DNA of 64,000 bases from Acetobacterium fimetarium (lineage in GTDB: Bacteria > Bacillota > Clostridia > Eubacteriales > Eubacteriaceae). Below are positions 16,090 through 25,071 of this stretch, one piece after another. The notes beneath the pieces are model-generated. The model worked only from the letters and a program-made list of their open reading frames with translations, was not told the DNA's origin and did no database searches. The translations under genes were made by a program, and so were the position numbers. The DNA lies in assembly GCF_014284475.1 (NCBI RefSeq), contig NZ_WJBC01000010.1, positions 53,722-117,721 of the forward strand. Direction: 5' to 3'. How positions within the stretch are numbered: the stretch's first letter is position 1; every line of letters begins with the position of its first letter.

Positions 16090-18456
16090 ATGCAGCATAA
16101 AATCATCCGCAAACTGAAAAGTGAAGAAGGTAGTTCGTTGGCATTTGTCATCATTATCGGTGTGGTGATTTTGATGCTGGTGGCCTCCATTATGGCAATT
16201 GCCAACAGCGATTTTACCTTTACCCAGCAGTCGCTGGAAAGCCGGCAGGCTTATATCGATGCCAAATCGGTGATTGAGTATGGGAAGATTGAGATTCGAA
16301 ACAGGAAAAGCGAACTGGAAATAAAGAATAATGAACTGAAAGCGTTGTATGATGAGTATAGTAGAATTGTAAAAACGCCTGATCAATCAACAGAAGATAT
16401 TAACAAGAAAATTGCAGATAAAATTAAAGAAATTGATGATTATATGAAAAGTCCCTTTTACATAGGCTGTGTGGATAAGAATAATGTGTCTGATACGCTG
16501 AAAACCATTGATAGCGAAAGTGATGCGATTGGTATTTTGTCTGTCGAGTCTAAAAATAATGGAACTGGGACAAGTTACACATATAAAATCGATACCAAAA
16601 ACCTCCGGCGAAATTTAGATTATGAGGTTAATTTTGATTATCTGCAATCAAGTAAAACAGAAACTTCGTCATCGGGCGGTTCGATTGACATTCCTGATCC
16701 GCCATCTAAACCAACATATGACAATAACCCGATAATTGGAATTTCAGGAAATATATATAAAAATCCAGATGATAGTACATTGAATAATACGGTCAGTGGG
16801 TATTTTACAGGATTAAATAATAATCAACCCCAAAATGAAGAAAATAAGATATTAACGCTCAACTATCCATCTAATGATTTGAATATTTGCAATGGCTTTA
16901 CTTGGGTAAACGGAAGAACATTAAAGTTAACGGGTCAAAATATTTGTGTAACTAATCAATTTGCAACAAGCGAAGTGGACAGTGATGATCCAATATCCTA
17001 TTTTAACATGACGGCTGTAGGAAAAGTACAAACCACTACAAATCAAACAAAGCCAGGCGAAATTTATTTTGTGAAAAAGTATACACAGTTGAATCATGGA
17101 AAAAATACACTTACTGCAAATGGCGGAGATGTTATATTTAAAGATGGACTTGTAATTGGGGATAAGGGAACAACTGTAATTAATTGTGAAAATCTATTTA
17201 TTGAAGGAGATATTACCTTAAGAAACACCAGTGCACTCTATATTAATGCAAAGAATGTTATCATCTCTGGCAACGTTACTATCGAAGGAAGTCAGTCTAA
17301 GATTTATACAAATTGCGAAAATATTTGGGTTGGAAACGATAGTAAAACTAACGGAAAAATAAATATAAGCAATAGTAACTCGTTGATTGATGTTAATAAT
17401 GGTTTTCTTGCTGCATACTCAAGTAATGGATGGAGCGATGATACGACTCATTATAATTTAAATTATTTTAGTTGTGGCAATGTTAGCTTAGACAGTGGCT
17501 CGACTTTATGCATTAAAGGCTCAAATGATAGAAATCAAATGAAACTTGGAAATATTACTACAAAAAGTTCAGGAGCGGAGCTAAAGTTTTTAAATGTGAA
17601 TTATTTAAGTTCGGGGGATATGCATTTAGAATATCAAACAAAATTAACAGTTACTGGTATTTCGGACAAAACCAGCCAAATGGTAAGCGGTGTAATAAGA
17701 GGACCTGGAGATCAAAATGATGAAAACTATTTTAAAAGTGAAGAATATCATGCGCTCACAGTTAGGATTACGAACTTTGCAGCCGTTACATGCAAATCTA
17801 TGAGTTTAGATGGTAATTCAACCCTAGTATTAAATTCAGCTGTAGTTAAGATAACCAATTATTTGTCATTATCTAGGATGACAAATCCAATAGAAATTAC
17901 TACACAATATTTGGATGTGACAGGAAAAACATATATTGGTAATATTCAGGATACTTGGCCCAACGGAAGTAAAATAGAGGGTATTGTAAAAATAAATGCA
18001 ATTCAAAACAAACTTAATATCCGCTTCAATGGTGGTTATGAACAGTGCAATTCAACGGTAGATATTAATAATGCGCAATTGGTAATGTTTGAAGGTGATG
18101 AATTGAAATTAGATGATGCAGATGCAGATCTTTATGTGCAGTCTGATAATATTAATTTAGATAGTACTTCAAATTATGTTGCTAAGGTTAGTTTATTTAG
18201 ATATGAAAATAATACATCCCAAACAAATGTGTTTATTAAATCAGATATTCAAACTGGAACTCATGAGGGGGGTGTTTTAAAGGCGGGCAATTATACTTCC
18301 GGAGAAAACAAAACACAAGGAACACTGATGCACAAGTATTTTACTGCGTATAAGGGTAGTTCATTACCAGTATGGCCAGCGGCACCAGGAAGTGGAACCA
18401 GTGTTGTAGTCAATCCTGGCAGTATTGGGAATATTAAACTGGAAAAATACTATTAA
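16090..18456 (+). CDS. very large PilX/GspK-like minor pilin with beta-helix-like passenger
   Basis: 788 aa. Start after the strong RBS AGGAGGTGGG. The N terminus, a basic leader to G14 followed by SSLAFVIIIGVVILML, is pilin-like but has F19 rather than Glu at +5, as in GspK/PilX-type tip proteins. The rest is an extracellular region rich in Asn, Ser, Ile and Thr with repeated short strands (for example NVIISGNVTIEGS, NVSLDSGSTLCIKGS) that suggest a solenoid fold. Base composition falls sharply about 170 bp into the gene: the export signal matches its GC-rich neighbours while the passenger is AT-rich. Probable pilus-tip adhesin or scaffold; the binding target is unknown. Confidence 0.75.
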   Translation: MQHKIIRKLKSEEGSSLAFVIIIGVVILMLVASIMAIANSDFTFTQQSLESRQAYIDAKSVIEYGKIEIRNRKSELEIKNNELKALYDEYSRIVKTPDQSTEDINKKIADKIKEIDDYMKSPFYIGCVDKNNVSDTLKTIDSESDAIGILSVESKNNGTGTSYTYKIDTKNLRRNLDYEVNFDYLQSSKTETSSSGGSIDIPDPPSKPTYDNNPIIGISGNIYKNPDDSTLNNTVSGYFTGLNNNQPQNEENKILTLNYPSNDLNICNGFTWVNGRTLKLTGQNICVTNQFATSEVDSDDPISYFNMTAVGKVQTTTNQTKPGEIYFVKKYTQLNHGKNTLTANGGDVIFKDGLVIGDKGTTVINCENLFIEGDITLRNTSALYINAKNVIISGNVTIEGSQSKIYTNCENIWVGNDSKTNGKINISNSNSLIDVNNGFLAAYSSNGWSDDTTHYNLNYFSCGNVSLDSGSTLCIKGSNDRNQMKLGNITTKSSGAELKFLNVNYLSSGDMHLEYQTKLTVTGISDKTSQMVSGVIRGPGDQNDENYFKSEEYHALTVRITNFAAVTCKSMSLDGNSTLVLNSAVVKITNYLSLSRMTNPIEITTQYLDVTGKTYIGNIQDTWPNGSKIEGIVKINAIQNKLNIRFNGGYEQCNSTVDINNAQLVMFEGDELKLDDADADLYVQSDNINLDSTSNYVAKVSLFRYENNTSQTNVFIKSDIQTGTHEGGVLKAGNYTSGENKTQGTLMHKYFTAYKGSSLPVWPAAPGSGTSVVVNPGSIGNIKLEKYY

Positions 18457-18467
18457 GAAGGTGCATC

Positions 18468-18890
18468 ATGAAAAAGATATTAAATAATCAAAATGGTGTT
18501 ACCATGATTGAAACCGTGGTTGCGACTGCCATCATAGCTATTCTGTTGGTTACGGTTCTCGGTGCATTGCTCTATGGACAAAAAATGATCGTTTTTACGG
18601 ATACAAAAAACAATGCTGCGGCACAAGCCCAGGATCTTGTAGACGGAATAATGACACAGCTTGGAGCAGGCACTCCTCCGAATGATACTGTCGTTGATGG
18701 TGCCACAAAAATGGCAGCAAGCTTTGATGATTCAAAAAAGACAACAAATCCAAAGCAGTATTATATAAATGAAGTAACAGCTGGTGGGACGGTAATTGGT
18801 TATAATATTTATAGCCGAGTCTACTATAACAATGGTGAATCCTGTGTTGATTTAAAAGCCTTTGCTAAAAAGGGTGGTGTTTTTGATTGA
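18468..18890 (+). CDS. minor pilin (PilV/GspI-like)
   Basis: 140 aa. Leader MKKILNNQNG, cleavage after G10, then V T M I E15 with Glu at +5 and a hydrophobic helix to about residue 33. The remainder is a small domain with one Cys. RBS AAGAAGGTG before ATG. It overlaps the next gene by 4 bp, so the pair is probably co-translated and co-assembled. Assignment to the I/V class rests on size and position. Confidence 0.82.
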   Translation: MKKILNNQNGVTMIETVVATAIIAILLVTVLGALLYGQKMIVFTDTKNNAAAQAQDLVDGIMTQLGAGTPPNDTVVDGATKMAASFDDSKKTTNPKQYYINEVTAGGTVIGYNIYSRVYYNNGESCVDLKAFAKKGGVFD

Positions 18891-19564
18891 AAAAACTCAT
18901 TGATACTCGCTCAACCAAGGGGTTTACACTGATTGAATTATTGGTCGCTCTGCTGATCACGGGGATTTTGCTGGCAACAATATCTTCGGTTTTTCTGATG
19001 TCTCAGAAAATTTATATGCGTGGCGTGGCCATCAGCAATAAAGAAGGCACGATTACGAATACGGAAACGAATCTGCAAGAAGTCTTGCCGGTGGCAATCC
19101 TCGTGGTACTTGCAGATAAGCCAAAAGAGGATACTGAAAAGAGTTACAGCATCGGTTTTAAACCAGATGGCACTTGTGAAGAAGTCATCATGTCTTTAGT
19201 AGTCAATGCCAAGGGTGAACCGGTACTGGATAGTCAAAACAGGAAACAATTTTCTAAAAGCGTCAATACCATTCCTCGGATTTCGGAGATAAAAGTGGCG
19301 GCCGTTCAACAAATGCAGACAAATGCTGATGGAACAACTACTGCAATAGATGCCTATACTTTAAGCTATGAATTAGTACCGGCGGATAAAACGATGAGTA
19401 TCTTAAAAGGCGGCGTGGTAATGAATAATATTAAACAAAGCAACAATAATGCGCCGAATGTGACGAATGCGGCGGGTAAGAATTTGGTTAATCGGGTACC
19501 GCTTAATGACAATGGTGGGACGGTTAAACAATACCTGGTATTAACTTTGGATGATTCAGAGTAG
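18887..19564 (+). CDS. minor pilin (PilW/GspJ-like), TTG start
   Basis: 225 aa. The TTG start overlaps the upstream TGA (TTGA), which favours reinitiation. Leader to G12, then F T L I E17, the classic GFTLIE motif with Glu at +5. The hydrophobic helix is about residues 13-35. The C-terminal part is a larger pseudopilin-like domain without obvious motifs. It follows the I/V-like protein and precedes a repeat-bearing prepilin. The I-J-K style grouping resembles the tip complexes of type II secretion and type IV pili. Confidence 0.82.
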   Translation: MKKLIDTRSTKGFTLIELLVALLITGILLATISSVFLMSQKIYMRGVAISNKEGTITNTETNLQEVLPVAILVVLADKPKEDTEKSYSIGFKPDGTCEEVIMSLVVNAKGEPVLDSQNRKQFSKSVNTIPRISEIKVAAVQQMQTNADGTTTAIDAYTLSYELVPADKTMSILKGGVVMNNIKQSNNNAPNVTNAAGKNLVNRVPLNDNGGTVKQYLVLTLDDSE

Positions 19565-19663
19565 AGCAGATGTTCTGGTAAGCAGTTCAACAAACCGGTT
19601 GGAAAGTGCGGTATTCCAGACAGCATTTTCAGGTTGCAGTATATGAGGGGAAGGAAAGAAGTG

Positions 19664-21088
19664 GTGGTTCAGATGTTTTCAAAGTCGGGCAGCTTTAAAA
19701 ATAGAGATGGATTTACGATGATCGAAGTGATCGTGACATTGGTAATCCTGGCGATCATAGCGGCTTTTACGATCCCCACCTATCTGGGGTTTGTGAGGGA
19801 TTCCCAGGCCAAAGAATGTGCCGCGAATACGGCCCTGCTGACACGGGACTGCCAGCAGGCACAAAAAGACCTGACAAAATCACCAACTGAGATCGTCAGG
19901 ATTGACGGAAGTGATCGCGAGCAGGTAGCAATTAAATATGGAATTTTCTTTAAAGCTATTGATGACGAATTCAATGTGGATCTTGCAACTGATAAAGTGT
20001 CGGATATAAAAGTAATTGAAAAAGGCGGAAAAATAATGGTCGCAGGAATCTGTAAAGATGGCGGCAACTATTACACACAGACAGAGAATGGCAGCATCAA
20101 TATTTATTGCGACAAGCATGATGGCGTGAAGCCAGATACGGTTGTGGCTCCGGTTCCACAAAACCCAGACGATCCGGGGGAAAACAACGCGACGATCAGA
20201 TATATTGCCGGTACTGGCGGTACGGTATCCAACCAGAGCGATACCATCGATACACAGCACTCAAAGGCAACGGGATCAACGGCCACGGCTAATGCTGGTT
20301 ATACTTTTGATAACTGGACCAGGGATGGCAGCTTTGTTATTGCAACGCCAACATTTGTTCCAAACTCGACGGAAACGGCAACGTACACAGCCAATTTTAA
20401 AGAACTGGATGTCAAAATCACCTATGTGGCTGAATCTGGCGGGAAAGTCAATCCGGACAATGAAACGATCAAAGCAGTAACGGGTACGGCAGCAGGTTCG
20501 ACAGCCACACCCGAGGCGGACTATATGTTCGCGGGATGGTTTGACAGTGGAAAACAGATTGATACGCAGATGAGTTTTATTCCGCCAAAAGGTGATGCGT
20601 ATACGGAAATGACCTATACTGCTAAATTTATTAAGGTGCAAGGGATCGATAGGGTATCAGACGTAGAAGACTATTTTAATAACCTTTATTCAAATTGGCA
20701 TCCACTTGGGTGGATCTGGAATTGGCACGCTGAAACAGGAATTGGTGCGGTTTACAGTTATTCATTCTGGTTTATTGAAGGAGGAACATATGTATCAATT
20801 GATAATTTGTCGAAACCTTTTTATAGCTTTTTTCCTTCAACTGATGGTTTTTATAGATGGTTAAGCCCGGAAGACCGGAAGAAGTTCATAAAAATAACCG
20901 ATAAGACACCAGTATATAAGTCTAAAAATGTTAACGAAACCGGGTGGACAACAACATTACCGCCGTCATTTGGCAATCTCTATGAATACAACAATTCGGT
21001 CTATATCTGGACAAACGAAGACACTACGGTTATTCCGCCGACTGATCCGACTGCAAGTAAGTATTGGGTAAAAATTGAAAAACATTAA
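19664..21088 (+). CDS. prepilin with InlB-type repeats, probable pilus adhesin
   Basis: 474 aa from GTG 19664 (AAGGA 8 bp upstream); GTG 19661, ATG 19673 and an upstream TTG 19634 are alternatives. After a basic leader comes G|FTMIEV with Glu at +5 and a long helix very like the major pilin (VILAIIAAFTIPTYLGFV). A pilin domain to about 140 is followed by two InlB B-repeat-like units (about bases 20190-20402 and 20411-20630; GYTFDNW...YTANF and DYMFAGWF...YTAKF). A Trp/Tyr-rich C-terminal domain (about 325-474) of unknown fold completes it. The architecture suggests a ligand-binding pilin incorporated in or at the tip of the fibre. Confidence 0.82.
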   Translation: MVQMFSKSGSFKNRDGFTMIEVIVTLVILAIIAAFTIPTYLGFVRDSQAKECAANTALLTRDCQQAQKDLTKSPTEIVRIDGSDREQVAIKYGIFFKAIDDEFNVDLATDKVSDIKVIEKGGKIMVAGICKDGGNYYTQTENGSINIYCDKHDGVKPDTVVAPVPQNPDDPGENNATIRYIAGTGGTVSNQSDTIDTQHSKATGSTATANAGYTFDNWTRDGSFVIATPTFVPNSTETATYTANFKELDVKITYVAESGGKVNPDNETIKAVTGTAAGSTATPEADYMFAGWFDSGKQIDTQMSFIPPKGDAYTEMTYTAKFIKVQGIDRVSDVEDYFNNLYSNWHPLGWIWNWHAETGIGAVYSYSFWFIEGGTYVSIDNLSKPFYSFFPSTDGFYRWLSPEDRKKFIKITDKTPVYKSKNVNETGWTTTLPPSFGNLYEYNNSVYIWTNEDTTVIPPTDPTASKYWVKIEKH

Positions 21089-21217
21089 TCAACTACGAAA
21101 TAGACTGTGAAAAGCGTTGCTTAGTATTGATAACAATAAAAATCCAGAAAATACTTTTTCGGTGTTGCAAAAAAACGAGCTTATGTTAACATGTTTCTAT
21201 AACACAGGAGGCAAACT

Positions 21218-21661
21218 ATGAAAAGAATTGAAATATATGAACCGGCAGGCTGCGCATCCGGCGCCTGCGATCCGATGATTGAAAGAACGTTAACCCGGAT
21301 GGAACACATGGTTCAGGATTTGCGGGAACGGGGTGTTTCCGTCTCCCGTTTCAATGTGATGGATGACGGGCCGGCTTTTCTGGCCAGTGATCTGGTCAAG
21401 GAAGCGCTGGCAACCAGAGGGCTCGAATGCCTGCCGCTGGTGATCGTTGAAGGCAAGATCGAATCCGAGGGCGAATACCCGACCGATCTCGAGCTGGCCA
21501 AATGGGCCGGCCTGCCCTGGAGCGATCTGGAAATTTATGCAGAACGTGAAAAACGGGAATTGGCCAGCCCAATGATGGGATTTGAAGTCCTGGATGCTGA
21601 TGATGGCGAAGACAAAGAATGCGACTGTGATTGTGACGGCGATTGCGGCAGCTGCAGCTGA
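21218..21661 (+). CDS. orphan ArsD-like metallochaperone family protein with Cys/Asp tail
   Basis: 147 aa. The first ~105 residues follow the ArsD pattern: IEIYEPAGCASGAC at the start, a Gly-Val-Ser-Val-Ser-Arg-Phe-Asn strand, then LPLVIVEGKIESEGEYP. ArsD proteins normally have a Cys-Cys pair plus a third Cys near the N terminus; here only C12 and C17 remain. The last 20 residues are ECDCDCDGDCGSCS-like, an added Cys/Asp metal-binding tail. No arsA, arsB, arsC or arsR is nearby, so an arsenic role is not supported by context. RBS ACAGGAGG; a weak promoter TTGCAA/TAACAT (21165-21192) precedes it. Confidence 0.75.
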   Translation: MKRIEIYEPAGCASGACDPMIERTLTRMEHMVQDLRERGVSVSRFNVMDDGPAFLASDLVKEALATRGLECLPLVIVEGKIESEGEYPTDLELAKWAGLPWSDLEIYAEREKRELASPMMGFEVLDADDGEDKECDCDCDGDCGSCS

Positions 21662-21687
21662 TTGGGTAAAATTATTCGTAAAAAAGG

Positions 21688-21714
21688 AAGAAATGCGAAA
21701 GCATTTCTTTTTTT
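21688..21714 (+). terminator. intrinsic terminator after ArsD-like gene
   Basis: GAAATGC (21690-21696), GAAA loop, GCATTTC (21701-21707), then a run of T. Confidence 0.9.
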
Positions 21715-21834
21715 CAGTTGTTTTTCAAGCAAAAATTTGTTGGTCCGATTGTATGTTTTTTAACAAAGAAAATAAAAGCAAACGAATGTCGTAAAAATAG
21801 CGGGAACATCGGGTAAAGCCTGCAAATATTTATA

Positions 21835-21872
21835 TTGAAAATGTTTGTATTTTATCATAATAAAGTGATAAA
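21835..21872 (+). promoter_or_regulatory. promoter with overlapping inverted-repeat operator for pncB
   Basis: TTGAAA (21835-21840), 17 bp, TAATAA (21858-21863). The perfect inverted repeat TTTATCA (21851-21857) / TGATAAA (21866-21872) straddles the -10, as a repressor site would. The regulator is not identifiable from the sequence. Confidence 0.5.
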
Positions 21873-21906
21873 ATAATGTGCAGCGTGAAAAGAAGGAGAA
21901 TTTAGT

Positions 21907-23340
21907 ATGCAATTTGATCGAAAACTTCAACTTGCAACGGATCTTTATCAATTTACCATGGGGAATGTATACGTTCAAGATGGCAAAGCTAAAGAAGAGG
22001 CCGTTTTTGATGTTTTTATTAGAACCAACCCTTTTCAGGGCGGTTATACCGTGGCAGCTGGTTTGGAACAGGTCATCGACTACATCAATGGCCTCTGTTT
22101 TACAAGGGAAGATACGGCATTACTCAAAAAAAATCATCCGGAATTTTCAGATGTGTTTTTGGACTATTTAGAGAACTTTAAATTTGAAGGGGAAATTTTT
22201 GCAATTCCGGAAGGGACCATTATTTTCCCGATGGAACCGATCATCCGCGTCAAGGCGCCGCTGGTTCAGGCCCAGATTGTTGAAACGACCATCCTGAGCA
22301 TCATCAACCATCAGACCCTGATCGCGACCAAGGCATCCCGGATCATTGAGGAAGCCAAGGGGGATGTGGTCATGGAGTTCGGACTGCGCCGGGCTCACGG
22401 AACAGAAGCGGGTTATTATGGCGCCCGGGCGGCCGTCATCGGCGGATGTACCGGCACCAGTGTGGTGGAAACTGAAGAAATGCTGGAACGGCCATCGATG
22501 GGAACGATGAGCCACAGCTTTATTCAGAGTTATGACACCGAACTGGAGGCGTTTGAGAAATTTGTCCAGTATAACCCCGACAACGCGGTGTTGCTGGTGG
22601 ATACCTACAATACGCTTTCCCAGGGCGTTCCCAATGCCATCAGGGTGTTCAAAAAAGCGCTGGCAGATGGAAACGTGACAAGCGGGTATGGGATTCGGAT
22701 CGATTCCGGAGACCTGGCCTACCTTAGTACAGAAGCCCGAAAGATGCTCGATGAAGCCGGTCTGGAGTCGGCCATGATCGTGGCATCTTCGGATCTGGAT
22801 GAACATCTGATCAAGGATCTGAAAAGCCAGGGGGCTAAAATCAACTCCTGGGGAGTCGGCACCAAGCTGATTACCGCTTATGACTGTCCTTCGCTGGGCG
22901 GGGTGTACAAGCTTTCCGAGATTGCCGGCAAACCAAAATTGAAGGTTTCTGATGATCCGGGCAAAATCACCAATCCCGGCTACAAAAAAATATACCGGAT
23001 TTATGGCAAGAGCAATGATATGGCTCTGGCGGATCTGATTACCCTGGAAGACGAAGTGATCAATCAGGATGAACCATTGACGATTTTCCATCCGGTTTAT
23101 ACCTGGAAGAAAAGAAACATCACGGACTACTATGTCCGGGAATTGCTGGTTCCGGTTTTCATCAAGGGAGAATGTGTTTACGACTGTCCGACCATATCGG
23201 AAATTCAGCAGCACCTCAAGAATGAAAAGGAAAATCTGTGGCCGGCTTTCAAACGGATGGTCAATCCGCATGTTTACCATGTCGATCTGTCTGAAAAACT
23301 CTGGTCATTGAAACAACAGTTGCTGAGTGATGCTGAATAA
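21907..23340 (+). CDS. pncB: nicotinate phosphoribosyltransferase
   Basis: Converts nicotinate and PRPP to nicotinate mononucleotide in NAD salvage. 477 aa, the usual length for the bacterial long form. Diagnostic segments are ATDLYQFTMG near the start, FGLRRAHG, GTMSHSF with H203 as the expected phosphorylated His, LVDTYNT, and GIRIDSGDL with SWGVGT in the PRPP-binding half. RBS AAGGAG. It has its own promoter and is 38 bp from the next gene. Confidence 0.95.
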   Translation: MQFDRKLQLATDLYQFTMGNVYVQDGKAKEEAVFDVFIRTNPFQGGYTVAAGLEQVIDYINGLCFTREDTALLKKNHPEFSDVFLDYLENFKFEGEIFAIPEGTIIFPMEPIIRVKAPLVQAQIVETTILSIINHQTLIATKASRIIEEAKGDVVMEFGLRRAHGTEAGYYGARAAVIGGCTGTSVVETEEMLERPSMGTMSHSFIQSYDTELEAFEKFVQYNPDNAVLLVDTYNTLSQGVPNAIRVFKKALADGNVTSGYGIRIDSGDLAYLSTEARKMLDEAGLESAMIVASSDLDEHLIKDLKSQGAKINSWGVGTKLITAYDCPSLGGVYKLSEIAGKPKLKVSDDPGKITNPGYKKIYRIYGKSNDMALADLITLEDEVINQDEPLTIFHPVYTWKKRNITDYYVRELLVPVFIKGECVYDCPTISEIQQHLKNEKENLWPAFKRMVNPHVYHVDLSEKLWSLKQQLLSDAE

Positions 23341-23378
23341 ATCAGAACGTCATTTCGGCAGAAAATGGAAATAAAAAA

Positions 23379-24425
23379 ATGAAAACGAGAATAATTGATA
23401 TAGAAAGTCTCGACGAGGCTGGCGAAAAAGAGCTGCAGGCAGTGGCAGCGCTGATAAAAAACGGCGAAACCGTTGTGTTTCCGACCGAAACGGTTTATGG
23501 TTTGGGGGCAAATGCTTTTGATCCGGAAGCGGTTAAAAAAATCTTTGTCGCCAAGGGGCGCCCCAATGATAATCCCCTGATTGTCCATATTTCGGAAATA
23601 GCACAAGTGGAACCGCTGGTTGCTGAAATTCCGAAAAAGGCGATCAAGCTCATGGAAGTCTTCTGGCCGGGACCACTGACGCTGATCATGAAAAAATCAG
23701 CGCGGATTCCCGATGAGGTCAGTGCGGGGCTGGATACGGTCGGCATTCGCTTTCCGGATCATCCAATTGCCCGGGCGTTCATAAAAATGTCGGGTTGTCC
23801 GATCGCCGCACCCAGTGCGAACCGGTCGGGACGGCCCAGTCCGACGCAGGGAAAACATGTGCTTGAAGATCTGGATGGCCGGGTAGCGGCGATTATCCTG
23901 TCTGCGGATACGGAAATCGGGCTGGAATCCACCGTGATTGATATGACGGTGGAACCGCCGGTGGTGCTGCGGCCTGGGGATGTGACGGTGGCCGAGCTTC
24001 GTGAGGTTCTGGGCGAGGTGGCGGTTTCATCCAATGTCACCAAAAATGTGGTACCGGAAAAGGTTTCTTCGCCGGGAATGAAATACACCCACTATTCTCC
24101 CAAGGGCGAGATGGTGGTGGTTAAAGGGACAAAGAAGGAGATCAGCGAGAAAATCAACAATGCAGTTGCCCGCTATCGGGGGAAACCCATGACGGTTGGG
24201 ATACTGGCAAGCGATGAGACCATGGGCTGTTACCATGAAGGATTCATTATTTCACTGGGGAGTCAGAAGGATCCCAGGGAAATGGCCAAGAATCTGTTTT
24301 CACGGTTACGCACCTTTGACGAGCTTGGGGTGGAAAGGATATTTGCCGAGGATATTCCGCTGAACAATGAAACACTGGCTTTGATAAATCGGCTGTATAA
24401 AGCGGCAGGTTATACATTTATTTAA
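23379..24425 (+). CDS. L-threonylcarbamoyladenylate synthase (Sua5 type)
   Basis: Makes threonylcarbamoyl-AMP for the universal t6A37 modification of ANN-decoding tRNAs. 348 aa, so it is the long Sua5 form: a YrdC/TsaC catalytic domain (about 15-205; FPTETVYGLG, KGRPNDNPL, PSANRSGRPSPT) plus a C-terminal Sua5 domain (about 240-345), joined by a linker with SPGMKYTHYSP. The RBS is weak (GGAAAT). It is followed 15 bp later by rpiB. Confidence 0.93.
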   Translation: MKTRIIDIESLDEAGEKELQAVAALIKNGETVVFPTETVYGLGANAFDPEAVKKIFVAKGRPNDNPLIVHISEIAQVEPLVAEIPKKAIKLMEVFWPGPLTLIMKKSARIPDEVSAGLDTVGIRFPDHPIARAFIKMSGCPIAAPSANRSGRPSPTQGKHVLEDLDGRVAAIILSADTEIGLESTVIDMTVEPPVVLRPGDVTVAELREVLGEVAVSSNVTKNVVPEKVSSPGMKYTHYSPKGEMVVVKGTKKEISEKINNAVARYRGKPMTVGILASDETMGCYHEGFIISLGSQKDPREMAKNLFSRLRTFDELGVERIFAEDIPLNNETLALINRLYKAAGYTFI

Positions 24426-24440
24426 AAAAGGAGGATGATA

Positions 24441-24893
24441 ATGAAAATAGCAATTGGTGCCGATCATGGGGGCGTTGACTTGAAAGACGCTGTCAAAACT
24501 TATTTGATTGAACAGGGTCTCGAAGTTGAAGACTTCGGAACGAATTCCAATGAGTCCTGTGATTATCCAATCTATGGTGAAAAAGTGGGGGAAGCGGTGA
24601 GCTTTGGTGACTGCGACCGGGGCATTGTCATTTGCGGCACCGGTTTGGGCATATCCATGGCGGCGAACAAGGTACCCGGCATCCGCTGCGCGGTATGTAC
24701 CAATGAATTTATGGCGGCGATGTCACGGGAACACAACGATGCCAATGTGCTGGCATTGGGAGCACGCGTTTTAGGTGAAGGTTTGGCGATGCGAATTGTC
24801 AAGGTTTGGTTGGATACTGAATTTGCAGGCGGGCGTCACCAACGCCGGATCGATAAGATTCATGACATTGAGAAAAAGTATACTAAAAGCTAA
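24441..24893 (+). CDS. rpiB: ribose-5-phosphate isomerase B
   Basis: Interconverts ribose 5-phosphate and ribulose 5-phosphate. 150 aa, the usual length. Start ATG 24441 is chosen over 24435 because AAGGAGG (24428-24434) then has 6-bp spacing and the protein begins MKIAIGADHGG, as in the family. The catalytic Cys is C65 in VICGTGLGIS, and SREHNDANVLALG near residue 95 is also typical. Clustering with sua5 and pncB is housekeeping. Confidence 0.95.
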   Translation: MKIAIGADHGGVDLKDAVKTYLIEQGLEVEDFGTNSNESCDYPIYGEKVGEAVSFGDCDRGIVICGTGLGISMAANKVPGIRCAVCTNEFMAAMSREHNDANVLALGARVLGEGLAMRIVKVWLDTEFAGGRHQRRIDKIHDIEKKYTKS

Positions 24894-24910
24894 AAAAACA
24901 GCTTGCTGTA

Positions 24911-24939
24911 TATACAAGTCTAAAAAATTGTGATATTAT
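24911..24939 (+). promoter_or_regulatory. candidate promoter of the atp operon
   Basis: TATACA (24911-24916), 17 bp, TATTAT (24934-24939) with a TG extended -10 (24931-24932). The leader would be about 125 nt with no clear ORF. A short inverted repeat CTTGCTGTATATACAAG overlaps the -35. Confidence 0.5.
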
Positions 24940-25071
24940 GGGTGAAAGTTACAAAAATGCGCCGGATTTTATAAAAAAAATGCGGTTTTTTACTGGAACG
25001 CAGTTGTTCAATAAAAAGAAGAGAAAAAAAGACGAAAATATTGCTGCTGCTTAGGAGAATGGAGTAGGTCA

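Noticed and set aside
21218..21661. Arsenic resistance operon
   Set aside because: Only an ArsD-like gene is present; arsA, arsB, arsC and arsR are absent on both sides.
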